DNA from: Xanthobacteraceae bacterium
GTDB taxonomy: Bacteria > Pseudomonadota > Alphaproteobacteria > Rhizobiales > Xanthobacteraceae
Length of the DNA stretch: 47,843 nt
Direction of reading: 5' to 3'
Assembly: GCA_024508855.1 (NCBI GenBank)
Contig: JANINJ010000033.1
Span: 1 to 47,843 of the forward strand
Part shown: piece after piece, positions 8,435 through 18,900 of the stretch
Numbering within the stretch: position 1 is the first letter of the stretch
Layout: every line of letters starts with the position of its first letter
Made by a program: the position numbers and the translations under genes
Notes under the pieces: model-generated
Database searches by the model: none
Seen by the model: the letters and a program-made list of their open reading frames with translations, nothing else
What the model was told of the DNA's origin: nothing

Positions 8435-9357
8435 GCGCCGGTCCTCACCAGGTTGACGAAGATTTCTTCCAGCGAACTCTGCGTGGTGCTGAGATCCTTG
8501 AAGCGGATGTCAGCGTCGCGCAGATCGCTCAGGAGCGTGGTGATGCCGGTGCGTTCGCTTTGGGTGTCGTAGGTGTAGATCAATTCCTTGCCGTCTTCGG
8601 TCAGTTCGAGATGATACGGCGCCAGCGTTGCGGGTAGAGTATCGAGACGGCCTTGAAGATGAAGCTTGAGTTGCTTGCGCCCGAGCTTCTGCATCAGCTT
8701 GGCTTTTTCTTCGACCAGGATGATCTCGCCCTTGTTGATGACGCCGATGCGATCGGCCATCTCCTCCGCTTCCTCGATGTAATGCGTGGTGAGGATCACG
8801 GTCACGCCGTTCTCGCGAAGCTGGCGCACGACTTCCCACATGCCCTTGCGCAACTCCACGTCGACACCGGCGGTGGGCTCGTCGAGGAACAGGATCTGCG
8901 GCTCGTGCGACAGCGCCTTGGCGATCATCACGCGACGTTTCATGCCGCCGGACAGCGTGATGATCTTGTTGTCCTTCTTGTCCCACAACGAAAGATCCTT
9001 GAGGACCTTCTCGATGTGGGCCGGATTTTTGGGTTTGCCGAACAGGCCGCGGCTGAAGCTGACGGTGGCCCAGACTGACTCGAACGCATCGGTATGCAAT
9101 TCCTGCGGCACCAAGCCGATCAGCGAGCGCGCCACGCGGTAATCCGCATTGATGTCATGGCCGCCGACCTCCACTTTGCCCGCGCTCAGATTGGCAATGC
9201 CGCAAATGATGCTGATCAGGGTGGTCTTGCCGGCGCCGTTCGGCCCGAGCAGCGCGAAAATCTCGCCGCGCTGGATATCGAGGTTGATTCCGTTCAGCGC
9301 CTTGAAACCGGAGGCGTAGGTTTTGGTCAGGTTCGAAACCGAGATGATGGGCTGCAT
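8431..9357 (-). CDS. ABC exporter ATP-binding protein (ABC-2 / DrrA-like)
   Basis: The 308-residue ATPase drives the permease encoded next to it. Walker A GPNGAGKT is at residues 38-45, the ABC signature LSGGMKRR near 134-141, and Walker [12 protein letters not shown] near 153-163, followed by a switch His in [11 protein letters not shown]. The C-terminal third after about residue 220 is the extension seen in DrrA/CcmA-like exporter ATPases. I start it at ATG 9357 ([14 protein letters not shown]), where similarity to the family begins; the 30 residues upstream in frame look like non-coding sequence. No strong ribosome site is visible. Confidence 0.9.
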
Positions 9358-9578
9358 GGGCAATGGAGGTTGTAACGGGGAAGGAGAATGCGGCACTGCG
9401 TCGTCACCGGACGAGGCCGCCGAGATTCGGCAAGCGGGGCACAGCACATAGGGACGTCAGGACGATTGTGCAATTGCCCAGATCAGAAAATTTCGTGTCA
9501 AACGGATCGAATTGAGTTGAGGTTTACGCAATGGCGCCACCTCACAGTGGGCTTCCGTCAATCTCAATTCATCCGGCC

Positions 9579-12038
9579 CTACACCCGCTCCACGAAACTA
9601 TCGACCACCTTTTTCTCGCCGGCCTTGTCGAACACGATCGACAGCTTGTTGCCGTCGACCTTCACGATCCTGCCATAGCCGAACTTCTGGTGAAACACCC
9701 GATCGTCGATGGAAAAATCCGAGGTCGTGCCGGTCGACTTGGCGATCAGTTCGCCTTCGATGGTTAGCGGTGCCCGCTTGCTACGCGACGTGCCGCCGCC
9801 ATAGGCCGTGCCGGCCTCGTTGAAGCCGCCGCGTGTGCGATTGGCCTGTGCGCGCTGCCACCCCGGCGTCGTGTAACGTGAGCCGAAGGATTCCAGATTG
9901 TCGAAGCGGGAGGGACCGTAGCCGCTCGTGCCGCCCCAGCCCGATCCGCCCTTGGACTCGGTAATCTCGACGTTGTGTGCCGGCAGTTCGTCGAGGAAAC
10001 GCGATGGCACGGTCGTCGACCACGATCCGTGAATGCGGCGATTGGTTGCGAAATACAGCTTGGCGCGCCTCCGGGCCCGGGTGATGCCGACATGGGCGAG
10101 GCGGCGCTCTTCCTCGAGGCCGGCGCGACCCTGTTCGTCCAACGCGCGCTGATGCGGAAACAGGCCTTCCTCCCAACCCGGGAGGAACACGTTGTCGAAC
10201 TCCAGCCCCTTGGCCGAATGCAGCGTCATCAGCGACACGGCTTCCTCGTCGGGGCCGCCATCGCGATCCATCACCAGCGAGATGTGTTCGAGAAAGCCTT
10301 GCAAGTTCTCGAACTCCTCCATGGAACGGATCAGTTCCTTGAGGTTTTCGAGACGGCCTGCGGCATCCGCCGAACGGTCCTTCTGCCACATTTCGGTATA
10401 ACCGCTCTCATCGAGCACCATTTCGGCAAGCTCGGTGTGCGGCATGGTTTCGCGCTGCGTCGACCATCGCGCAAAGTTGTCCAGCAGCGCACGCAGCGAT
10501 CCGCGTGCTTTCGGCTTCAGTTCATCGGTCTCGACCACCGCGCGCGCCGCTTCCGATAACGGGATGCGCCGCTTGCGGGCATGATCGTGCAGCAGCTGCA
10601 CGGTGGCGTCGCCGAGGCCGCGCTTCGGTACGTTGACGATGCGCTCGAACGCGAGATCGTCGGCTGCCGAATTGATGACGCGCAGATAGGCCAGCGCGTC
10701 GCGGATTTCCGCGCGCTCATAGAAACGCGGACCGCCGATGACGCGATAGGAGAGGCCGAGCGTAACGAAACGGTCTTCGAATTCGCGCATCTGGAACGAA
10801 GCACGTACCAGAATGGCGATCTCGTTGAGATTATTCCCGGCGCGCTGCAGTTGCTCGATCTCTTCGCCGATGGCGCGGGCTTCCTCTTCGGAATCCCACG
10901 CGCCGGTAACGGTCACTTTCTCGCCGTCCTCGTCCTCGGTGCGCAAGGTCTTGCCGAGGCGGCCTTCGTTGTGCGCGATGAGATGCGAGGCAGCGGCGAG
11001 GATATGCCCCGTCGAGCGATAGTTGCGTTCAAGCCGGATTACCTTGGCGCCCGGAAAATCATGTTCGAAGCGGAGGATGTTATCGACCTCGGCGCCGCGC
11101 CATCCGTAGATCGACTGATCGTCGTCACCGACGCAGCAGATGTTCTTCGGGGGAGACGCGCTCGGTTGCGTCTGCGGCACATGGTCTTGTACGGCGTCGC
11201 GTGGAGCGATCGCTGCAGGGGATGACGCCGTCTGCGAGAGCAGCCGTAGCCATAGATATTGTGCGACGTTGGTGTCCTGATATTCGTCGACGAGAATATA
11301 CTTGAACCGGTGCTGATATTGCCGCAGCACGTCCGGATGTTCGCGAAACAGGCGGATGTTCTCCAGCAGCAAGTCGCCGAAGTCGGCCGCGTTGAGAACC
11401 TTCAACCGTTCCTGATAGCTCGCGTAAAGCTTGCCGCCGGTGCCATTGGCGAATACGGCAGCTTCGCCCGACGGCACCTGCGACGGCGTGAGGCCGCGAT
11501 TTTTCCAGCCATCGATCAGGCCAGCCAGCATCCGCGCCGGCCAGCGCTTGTCGTCGATGTTCTCGGCCTGCAGCAATTGCTTCAGCAGGCGAATCTGATC
11601 GTCGACATCGAGCACAGTGAAATTTGATTTTAGCTGCACCAATTCAGCATGCGTGCGCAGGATACGGCCGCCGATCGAATGGAAGGTGCCGAGCCACGGC
11701 ATGCCCTCGACCGCCTGGCCGAGCATCTGGCCGAGGCGCATCTTCATTTCGCGCGCGGCCTTGTTGGTGAAGGTCACCGACAGGATTTCGCCGGGCCGGG
11801 CACGGCCCTGACTGAGGATGTGCGCGATGCGCGACGTCAGCACGCGGGTCTTGCCCGTGCCCGCGCCTGCAAGCACTAGCACCGGCCCGTCCAGCGTCTC
11901 GACCGCCTCGCGCTGCTCGGGATTGAGCGCGGAGAGATATTGCGGCACGGCCGTGGCCCGTGCGCGCGCAGCAATGCCGCCAGCAACGGGCTGGTGATCG
12001 GGCAGATCGCGGTGGATCAGTTTGTGCGGCTCAGTCAT
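9579..12038 (-). CDS. uvrD: UvrD/PcrA/Rep-type DNA helicase
   Basis: This 819-residue superfamily 1A helicase unwinds DNA in excision and mismatch repair and displaces proteins from DNA. Motifs in order: Q-motif region LNPEQREAV near 38-46, Walker A AGAGTGKT at 57-64, TFTNKAAREM, LGTFHSIG, motif II VDEYQDTN near 250, GDDDQSIYGWRGA near 302, LERNYRST, and the C-terminal VGITRAR. The last 45 residues form the small Tudor-like domain (VFHQKFGYGRIVKV) typical of UvrD/PcrA. An unusual insert of about 30 residues, rich in Ala, Ser, Pro and Gln, lies at about 266-297 between motifs II and III. ATG at 12038 is chosen because the upstream in-frame extension overlaps the thioesterase gene and shows no similarity. 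Confidence 0.93.
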   Translation of the reverse strand: MTEPHKLIHRDLPDHQPVAGGIAARARATAVPQYLSALNPEQREAVETLDGPVLVLAGAGTGKTRVLTSRIAHILSQGRARPGEILSVTFTNKAAREMKMRLGQMLGQAVEGMPWLGTFHSIGGRILRTHAELVQLKSNFTVLDVDDQIRLLKQLLQAENIDDKRWPARMLAGLIDGWKNRGLTPSQVPSGEAAVFANGTGGKLYASYQERLKVLNAADFGDLLLENIRLFREHPDVLRQYQHRFKYILVDEYQDTNVAQYLWLRLLSQTASSPAAIAPRDAVQDHVPQTQPSASPPKNICCVGDDDQSIYGWRGAEVDNILRFEHDFPGAKVIRLERNYRSTGHILAAASHLIAHNEGRLGKTLRTEDEDGEKVTVTGAWDSEEEARAIGEEIEQLQRAGNNLNEIAILVRASFQMREFEDRFVTLGLSYRVIGGPRFYERAEIRDALAYLRVINSAADDLAFERIVNVPKRGLGDATVQLLHDHARKRRIPLSEAARAVVETDELKPKARGSLRALLDNFARWSTQRETMPHTELAEMVLDESGYTEMWQKDRSADAAGRLENLKELIRSMEEFENLQGFLEHISLVMDRDGGPDEEAVSLMTLHSAKGLEFDNVFLPGWEEGLFPHQRALDEQGRAGLEEERRLAHVGITRARRRAKLYFATNRRIHGSWSTTVPSRFLDELPAHNVEITESKGGSGWGGTSGYGPSRFDNLESFGSRYTTPGWQRAQANRTRGGFNEAGTAYGGGTSRSKRAPLTIEGELIAKSTGTTSDFSIDDRVFHQKFGYGRIVKVDGNKLSIVFDKAGEKKVVDSFVERV

Positions 12039-12184
12039 GCGAATCAATATTAGCTCACGATGGCACCGTGCGCTCGGGAAGGGGAGCCCGCGTTGCAGGA
12101 TTTGACGCCGATATAGGGTAAGAATGCGGCTTTTCCCACCTCCATGGCGGCTTGCGCACACGGTTCTGCCGCGGGAACCGGCTC

Positions 12185-12694
12185 TCAGCGCGCCGGCATG
12201 GAAATCTTGCGCCCGATGCCGTCCGGGCGCGGGCCGGCGGCATGTGCCTCTGCGAGGGCTGCGATGCGGGAGCGGATATCGGGTGGAAAGGGCGCGGTCT
12301 TGCGCGCCGCCATATCCATGTGCAGCGTCATGTTTTCGGAAGTGGCCGATAGCCAGCCTTCGGTAGCGTGACGCAGTTCCTCGAATGTATGCATGCGTTT
12401 CTCGTCCGCCGCGACCAGCAAGATCGAGACCCGCACCGGATCGCCGAGATGGATTTCGCGCAGGTAGCGGACGTGGCATTCGGCGGTGAAGGTCGAGCCG
12501 CCGCGGGTCTTCATGTATTCGGGACCGATGCCGATCTGCAGCCAAAGCTCGTCGATCGCGCGGTCGAACAGCACGTTGTAATAGGCCATGTTGAGATGAC
12601 CGTTATAGTCGATCCATTGCGGCTCGATCTGCATTACCGACGTGAGAAACGGCACCTGCTGCAGCGGCAGGCCTGCGGTCGCGTCCATCGTCAT
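12185..12694 (-). CDS. Hotdog-fold acyl-CoA thioesterase
   Basis: The 169-residue protein is a 4-hydroxybenzoyl-CoA thioesterase-like hotdog enzyme that hydrolyses acyl-CoA thioesters in the cytoplasm. Its N-terminal part contains the helix-start motif WIDYNGHLNMAYYNVLFDRA, where the Asp and the GH pair match the active-site block of the YbgC/FcbC branch. The YLREIHLGDPVRVSI strand and the HTFEELRH segment fit the rest of the fold. ATG at 12694 follows AGAGGA by 6 bases, better than the longer frame to 12811. The protein also resembles carnitine-linked thioesterases; no gene nearby fixes the substrate. Confidence 0.78.
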   Translation of the reverse strand: MTMDATAGLPLQQVPFLTSVMQIEPQWIDYNGHLNMAYYNVLFDRAIDELWLQIGIGPEYMKTRGGSTFTAECHVRYLREIHLGDPVRVSILLVAADEKRMHTFEELRHATEGWLSATSENMTLHMDMAARKTAPFPPDIRSRIAALAEAHAAGPRPDGIGRKISMPAR

Positions 12695-12792
12695 TCCAGA
12701 TCCTCTGCTCGAGCGGTCCACTATTGTATTTGTAGGTTTGCTTGACCCGTTATACATCCTTTGCCACGGTCTTGCCGCCGGGAGGAAGAGAC

Positions 12793-14211
12793 GTGAACGC
12801 AAGCAATCCATTCGATCTGAAGCATCCTGAACCGAAGGCGCTGGCCAGCACGATTGAATCGCTCGCGGCGCGGTTCGGCAACCGGCTCGTCACCTCGCAG
12901 GCAGTTCGCGACCAGCACGCCCACACCATGACCTGGCTGGCGTCGCAGCCGCCGGATGCCGTGGTGATGGCGCAGGAGACGGCCGACATTCAGGACGTGG
13001 TCCGGATCTGCGCGGCCAATCGCGTGCCGGTGATTGCGTTCGGCACCGGCACCTCGCTGGAGGGGCAGGTGAATGCGCCGGCCGGTGGCATTTGCATCGA
13101 TCTGCGCGACATGAATCGTGTGCTGGATGTCCATGTCGAGGATCTCGATTGCGTCATTCAACCCGGCATCACCCGCAAGACGCTGAACGAGAATCTCCGC
13201 GATCAGGGCGTGTTCTTTCCGATCGATCCCGGCGCCGATGCTTCGATCGGCGGCATGGCTTCGACGCGCGCGTCCGGCACCAATGCGGTCCGCTACGGCA
13301 CCATGCGCGACAATATCCTGGCGCTGAAAGTCGTGCGCGGCGACGGCGAGATCATCACGACCGGCACGCGGGCGAAGAAGTCGTCGGCCGGTTACGACCT
13401 GACGCATCTTTTCGTCGGGGCCGAAGGTACGCTCGGCATCATTTCCGAACTCACGATCAAGCTGCGGGGCATCCCCGATACCATTGCCGCCGCTGCATGC
13501 TCCTTCGCAACGGTGGAGGGCGCCTGCCAGGCCACCATTCTGGCGATCCAGACCGGCATTCCGCTGGCACGCATCGAATTGCTCAATGCGGCGCAGGTGA
13601 AGGCCTGCAACGCCTATTCGAAATTGTCGTTGCCGGAAACGCCGCTGCTGCTGCTCGAATTCCACGGCAACGATGTCGAGGTGGCGGAGCAGACCCGCCG
13701 CTTCGGTGAGATTGCGCAGGAATGCGGTGGCGGGTCGTTCGAATGGACGACGCGTCCGGAAGACCGCACGCGGCTCTGGCAGGCACGTCATGACGCCTAC
13801 TGGGCGGTGCGCGGCCTGCGCCCCGGCGCTGGCGTCGTCGCCACCGACGTATGCGTGCCGATTTCGCGGCTCGCCGATTGCGTGGTGGAGACCGAAGCCG
13901 ATCTGCTCGACCTCAAATTGCTGTCGCCGATCGTCGGCCATGTCGGCGATGGCAACTTCCATTGCTCGCTGCTGTGCGACGTCAACGACCCCGACGAAAT
14001 GGCGCGGGCGGAAGACTTCATGCACCGGCTGGTGGAACGGGCGCAGTCGATGGATGGGACCTGCACCGGCGAGCATGGTATCGGTCAGGGCAAGCAGAAG
14101 TACCTGGTCGGCGAACTAGGTCCCGAAGCGCTCGATGCGATGCGGGCGCTGAAGCAGGCGCTCGATCCGCAAAATATCTTCAATCCCGGCAAGATCGTCC
14201 CGGCGGCGTGA
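12793..14211 (+). CDS. FAD-linked 2-hydroxyacid dehydrogenase (GlcD / D-lactate dehydrogenase-like)
   Basis: The 472-residue flavoprotein oxidises a 2-hydroxyacid, most likely D-lactate or glycolate, and passes electrons to a membrane acceptor. The FAD-binding PCMH domain covers about residues 35-220, with FGTGTSLEGQV, PGADASIGGMASTRASGTN and GTLGIISELTIKL. The C-terminal domain carries VGHVGDGNFHC, GTCTGEHGIGQGKQKYL and LDPQNIFNPGKI. I take the GTG at 12793 as the start because a full GGAGGAAGAG ribosome site ends 2 bases before it; an in-frame ATG at 12742 has none. No glcE or glcF partner is next to it, which favours a single-subunit D-lactate dehydrogenase (cytochrome) over glycolate oxidase. 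Confidence 0.85.
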   Translation: MNASNPFDLKHPEPKALASTIESLAARFGNRLVTSQAVRDQHAHTMTWLASQPPDAVVMAQETADIQDVVRICAANRVPVIAFGTGTSLEGQVNAPAGGICIDLRDMNRVLDVHVEDLDCVIQPGITRKTLNENLRDQGVFFPIDPGADASIGGMASTRASGTNAVRYGTMRDNILALKVVRGDGEIITTGTRAKKSSAGYDLTHLFVGAEGTLGIISELTIKLRGIPDTIAAAACSFATVEGACQATILAIQTGIPLARIELLNAAQVKACNAYSKLSLPETPLLLLEFHGNDVEVAEQTRRFGEIAQECGGGSFEWTTRPEDRTRLWQARHDAYWAVRGLRPGAGVVATDVCVPISRLADCVVETEADLLDLKLLSPIVGHVGDGNFHCSLLCDVNDPDEMARAEDFMHRLVERAQSMDGTCTGEHGIGQGKQKYLVGELGPEALDAMRALKQALDPQNIFNPGKIVPAA

Positions 14212-14397
14212 CGGTCAAGCGAGGCTATCGTTAGTACACGTTCGATTTTGTCGTTTGCTATGTGACGCGGTTAACTGCCCGACAACGGTATCGGGCTGCT
14301 CGACATGACAAGTCCTGCCAGAACCTGTATGAAAGATCGCTAAGCCGCCGCATCCATTCACTCGCCAGATCCGCCGTCCGGAGAAGGTTTCTCGTGC

Positions 14398-15708
14398 ATG
14401 CGTCCTCGCTTCTTCTATGGCTGGGTCATCGTCGCCATTACCTTCGTGACCATGGGGATCGGCGTTAACGCCCGAACCTCATTCTCGCTGTTCTTTCCGT
14501 CGATCGTCGATGAGTTCGGGTGGGATCGCGGTACGACGGCCGGTGCTTTTTCGTTCGGCTTCATCGTGTCGGCGTTTTTCAGCCCGCTCATCGGGCGGAT
14601 GATGGACCGCTTCGGCCCGCGCGTCGTGATGGAGTTCGGCGTTCTGCTGATGGCCGGCGGGCTGCTGCTGGCGCCGCTCACCACCCAGCCGTGGCACCTT
14701 TACCTGACAATGGGTCTGATGGTCGGCGGCGGCAGCGTATGCCTCAGCTACACCGGCCAGTCGCTGTATCTGCCGAACTGGTTCATTCGCCGGCGCGGGC
14801 TCGCGATCGGCATCGCCTTCGCCGGTGTCGGCATCGGATCGATCACGCTATTGCCATGGGCGGGATACTTGATCGCACAGTCGGGCTGGCGTTCCGCCAG
14901 CACTGCGCTCGGCATTCTGATGCTCGTGACGCTGGTGCCGATCAATCTTCTGGTCCGCCAGCGACCCGAGCAGATGGGGCTGTTGCCGGACGGCGACGGC
15001 AGCGTCGCTCAAGTTAGCCGCCCCTCGGTGACCATCGTGGATCCGGCCTGGGTCGCGGTGGACTGGACGCTCGGCCGCGCGTTTCGCACGGCGCGGTTCT
15101 GGTGGCTCGGCCTTGGATTTTTCTGCGGCCTTTACGCCTGGTATGCGGTGCAGGTGCATCAGACCAAATATCTGGTCGAGTCCGGTTTCAGCGCCAGCCT
15201 TGCCGTATGGGCGCTCGGTGCGGTCAGCCTGCTCGGTATTCCGGGGCAGATTGTGCTCGGCCACCTTTCGGATCGCATCGGGCGCGAATGGATATGGAGC
15301 GTCAGCGGTCTGGGATTCGTGATCTGCTTTGCGGCACTTATCGCGCTTGCGTATTTTCCGAACGTCCTGCTGGTCTATGTCATGGTGCTGGCGCAGGGCT
15401 TGCTAGGTTACGGTGTCACCGCGGTGATGGCGGCGGTTGTTGTCGAAATTTTTGAAGGCAGGCACTACGGCAGTATCTTCGGGACGGTGATGCTGGCGGG
15501 CCTTGCCGGCGGAGCTGCGGGCCCGTGGCTGACCGGCGTGCTTCATGACTGGTATGGGACCTATACCGTCGCTTTCGCTGTCGGACTCGGCATAAGTCTG
15601 TTGGGTAGTTTGACGATCTGGCTTGCGTCGCCGGGCAAGGTACGGGCGGTGTCCGGACGGTCGCATCGGCCGGGCATCGTCAAGGCAAGCGAGCCGGCGG
15701 CGACATAG
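14398..15708 (+). CDS. MFS transporter, OFA (oxalate/formate antiporter-like) family
   Basis: The 436-residue inner-membrane protein has about 12 hydrophobic helices. It begins MRPRFFYGWVIVAITFVTMG, an N-terminus typical of the oxalate:formate antiporter-like and monocarboxylate-carrier-like MFS branch. The loop between helices 2 and 3 carries GRMMDRFGPR, and the mid-protein loop GHLSDRIGREW matches the repeated MFS motif. It probably moves a small carboxylate. It follows the hydroxyacid dehydrogenase by 186 bases on the same strand, so lactate, glycolate or a related acid is a reasonable but unproved guess. Confidence 0.85.
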   Translation: MRPRFFYGWVIVAITFVTMGIGVNARTSFSLFFPSIVDEFGWDRGTTAGAFSFGFIVSAFFSPLIGRMMDRFGPRVVMEFGVLLMAGGLLLAPLTTQPWHLYLTMGLMVGGGSVCLSYTGQSLYLPNWFIRRRGLAIGIAFAGVGIGSITLLPWAGYLIAQSGWRSASTALGILMLVTLVPINLLVRQRPEQMGLLPDGDGSVAQVSRPSVTIVDPAWVAVDWTLGRAFRTARFWWLGLGFFCGLYAWYAVQVHQTKYLVESGFSASLAVWALGAVSLLGIPGQIVLGHLSDRIGREWIWSVSGLGFVICFAALIALAYFPNVLLVYVMVLAQGLLGYGVTAVMAAVVVEIFEGRHYGSIFGTVMLAGLAGGAAGPWLTGVLHDWYGTYTVAFAVGLGISLLGSLTIWLASPGKVRAVSGRSHRPGIVKASEPAAT

Positions 15709-15940
15709 ATCGTCTGAAGGCGAGGGCGGTTGTTGCCATCGGTGCACGCGCCCGTTCCGGGGGGGCGGTCTGCTGTGACTTTGCCACAGTTCTCGCTATA
15801 TATACCGTCGCTCCGGCGCTAATTTCATCAGCACCGTGTCGGGTGACCGTTTTGCTGCGGGCGCCGATCCTTAGTGCGCGGCCTTGGTCGAGCGTGCAGA
15901 GCGGATTAGCTGTGCCGGACAGTGCTTGAAGGGAGACGCC

Positions 15941-18900
15941 GTGCAGACGACGCTGCTCGGACTGGCGATTGCATTTATCATTGCACTGCTATCCGCGCTG
16001 ATCGGACCGTATTTCATCGACTGGAGCCAGTTCCGTCCGCAATTCGAGGCCGAGGCGAGCCGCATCATCGGTGCGCCGGTTCGTGTCGGCGGCGCGCTGG
16101 ACGCACGGCTATTGCCGACGCCATCGTTGCGTTTGCAGTCGGTCGTCGTCGGGGGCGTCAACGATCTTGGCAAGGTGCATGCCGACAAGCTCAATGTCGA
16201 ATTCAGCCTCGGCTCGCTGATGCGCGGCGAATGGCGCGCCACCGAATTGACCGTCAACGGCGTCGGGCTCGATCTGGGGCTGGACCGGCAAGGCCGGATC
16301 GATTGGCCGGCCTCGTCGGGCAACGCCAATCTCGGCTCGCTCGCGATCGATCGGCTGAACCTGACCGGGCGCGTGGCGCTGCACGATGCCGCGAGCCGCA
16401 GCACGCTGGAGTTGAACGACATCGCTTTCAGTGGCGACGTCCGTGCTCTCGCGGGCGCGATCCGCGGCGACGGCAATTTCACCTGGTCGGGCGCACGCTA
16501 TCCGTTCCGAATCTCCTCCAGTCCGGCCGGCGATGGCAACGGCGTGAAATTCCATCTCGCGCTCGATCCAGGCGAACAGAGGACCGCAGCCGATCTCGAT
16601 GGCGTGCTGGCATTCGAAGGCAGGTCACCGCGATTCGACGGTTTGCTGACCCTGGCCGGCGGGAATCGCGGCAAGGCGGACGCGAGTTCCGCCGCACCGT
16701 GGCGCATCGCGACGAAACTGAAGGCAGATCCCGCACGCGCCCGCATGGAGCAGGTCGAGATCAGCTACGGTGCCGATGACGTGGCGATGAAATTCGCCGG
16801 CAACGCCGAGATGCGCTTTGGTGCCTCGCCATTGCTGCAGGCCTCTCTGTCCGCGCGGCAACTCGATGCGGACAAGATGCTGGCGAAGCAGGCCTCGGGG
16901 GCGGAGCCTGCGCAATGGCTGTCCGGATTATCGGCGCTGATTGCAGGGCTTCCCGCGGCGCCGATGCCCACGCAAATCGATGTTACGGCCGAGCAAGTCA
17001 TGCTTGGCGGCCGTGCGGTTCAAGATATCGACGCAAGCTTTCGGAGCGACAGCAAATCGTGGGCGGTCGATCGCATGGCGCTTCGTGCGCCTGGATCGAC
17101 GCAGGTCAGCCTGCGGGGAGCCGTCGCGCCATCGGATTCCTCGGCCGGTTTCAAGGGAGCGCTCAGCCTCGATTCATCCGACCCGAATGTGTTTGCGGCT
17201 TGGCTGACCGGCGGCAGCGAAACCGCCTATCGCAGCCGGAAACCACTGCGGATCAGCGGGCGCGTCGATCTTGCCTCCGATCACGCGGACATTGCTGATC
17301 TCAAGGCCGAGATCGACGGTGGCGCGATCGCCGGGCGAATGGCGTGGTCGGCTCGCAGCGCCGGAGGCACGTCGGCGTTCGATGCCGCACTGACGGCAGA
17401 CAGGCTCGATCTCGATGCCGCGGCCGGGTTGGTGCGCGCGCTCGGCGTGCCGCAACAGCAATGGCCGGATCGTGCGCAAGTTTCGCTGAACATCGCCGAC
17501 GCGGTTTCGTCGGGGCAGGATCTTCGTCCGTTCGTCGCAAAGCTTGGCTACGACGCGAAGACCGCGACCCTTGAGGAACTGAAAATCGGCTCAACCGGCG
17601 GTGTTACGCTAAATGGCTCCGGGGCTTTCGACCGCGCGGAGAACACCGGCAAACTGACGCTGACCGCGGCCGCGGCATCGGCCGATCAACTCACCGGTCT
17701 GCTTCAGCCGTTCGCGCCGGCAGTCGTTGAGCGCATCAATGCATCGAAAACCGATGCCAAGGGCGCGGCGCAGCTCAAGCTCGCAGTCAATCTCGGCAAA
17801 GACAGCAAGGATCGCAATCGTACCAGAGCAAGTGCCGCGCTCGATATCAACCTGCCGCAACTCAACGGCACTGTTACCTTGACGGGTACGCCGCCAGCGC
17901 AGGCCGTACATGGTCTCGATGTCGACGCGCTGGCGAAGAACGAATTTGCCGCCAATTGGAAATTGTCGTCGCCGCACGGGCAAACGCTGCTGAATTTGCT
18001 CGGCCTCGATCGGGTCCTCGTTGCGGCCAGCGTGCCGGCACAGTTCGAAGGCACGGCCAGCGGGAAATGGCACGATCCGCTGCACGTGCAGACGAAACTG
18101 TCCAGCGGTGATTTCAATGCTTCGATTCAAGGCACTGTTGCGCCATCGGTCGATCAGCCGAAGGCCGACGTGAACTTGACCGTTCAACGCGGCAACTTCG
18201 CGCCGCTGTTCAACCTCATGCCGGTCGATCCGGTCGCGCAAGATGTCAATCTCTCGTCGCGGTTGACGGTTGCGGGAAACAAGCTCGCGTTCACAGGGAT
18301 CGACGGTGCCATGGCCGGTGCCCGCATACGTGGCCGCGTGTCGCTCACGCTTGGCGACGAAAATGCCGTGGAAGGCCAGTTGGGCATGGATACGCTCGAT
18401 CTGTCGCGCGGGTTCGGTCTCGTCACCGGCACTGCCGCTGGAGATGCGGATAGCCCGCTCGAAAGCGGATTGCTGCGAGGCTGGCACGGCAAGCTGGAAT
18501 TCCAGGCACTGCGCGGCACGCTTCCCGGCGGCAGCGAATTGCGGCCGGTCAGCGGCGTGATCAAGAGCGACGGCCAATCGCTGAGCTTCGATAGCCTCAA
18601 GGGTGGCATCGGCGGCGGTGACGTCACTGCCGATATTGACGCGAAGCAATCGCCCAGCGGCCTTGCATTGAATGCTCGCGTTCAGTTGGCCGGCGTCGAC
18701 GGTTCGGCGCTGCGCTATCGCGCACTGACCATGCCGGCGGGACGAGCCACCATGCGCATGACCTTGGCGAGTCAGGGGCGAAGCCGTTCGGCGCTCGCCG
18801 GCGCCTTGTCCGGAAGTGGATCCTTGACGCTGGAATCGGCTCATATCGCTGGACTTGACGGGAAGGCGATCGATGCGGCGATCGCGGCCAGCGACAGCGG

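Noticed and set aside
12721-14076. A 451-codon minus-strand frame
   Set aside because: It lies opposite the FAD-linked dehydrogenase, which has intact family motifs; the antisense product has none.
17609-18844. A 411-codon minus-strand frame
   Set aside because: It is antisense to the AsmA-family gene and shows the Arg/Gln-rich composition of a shadow frame.
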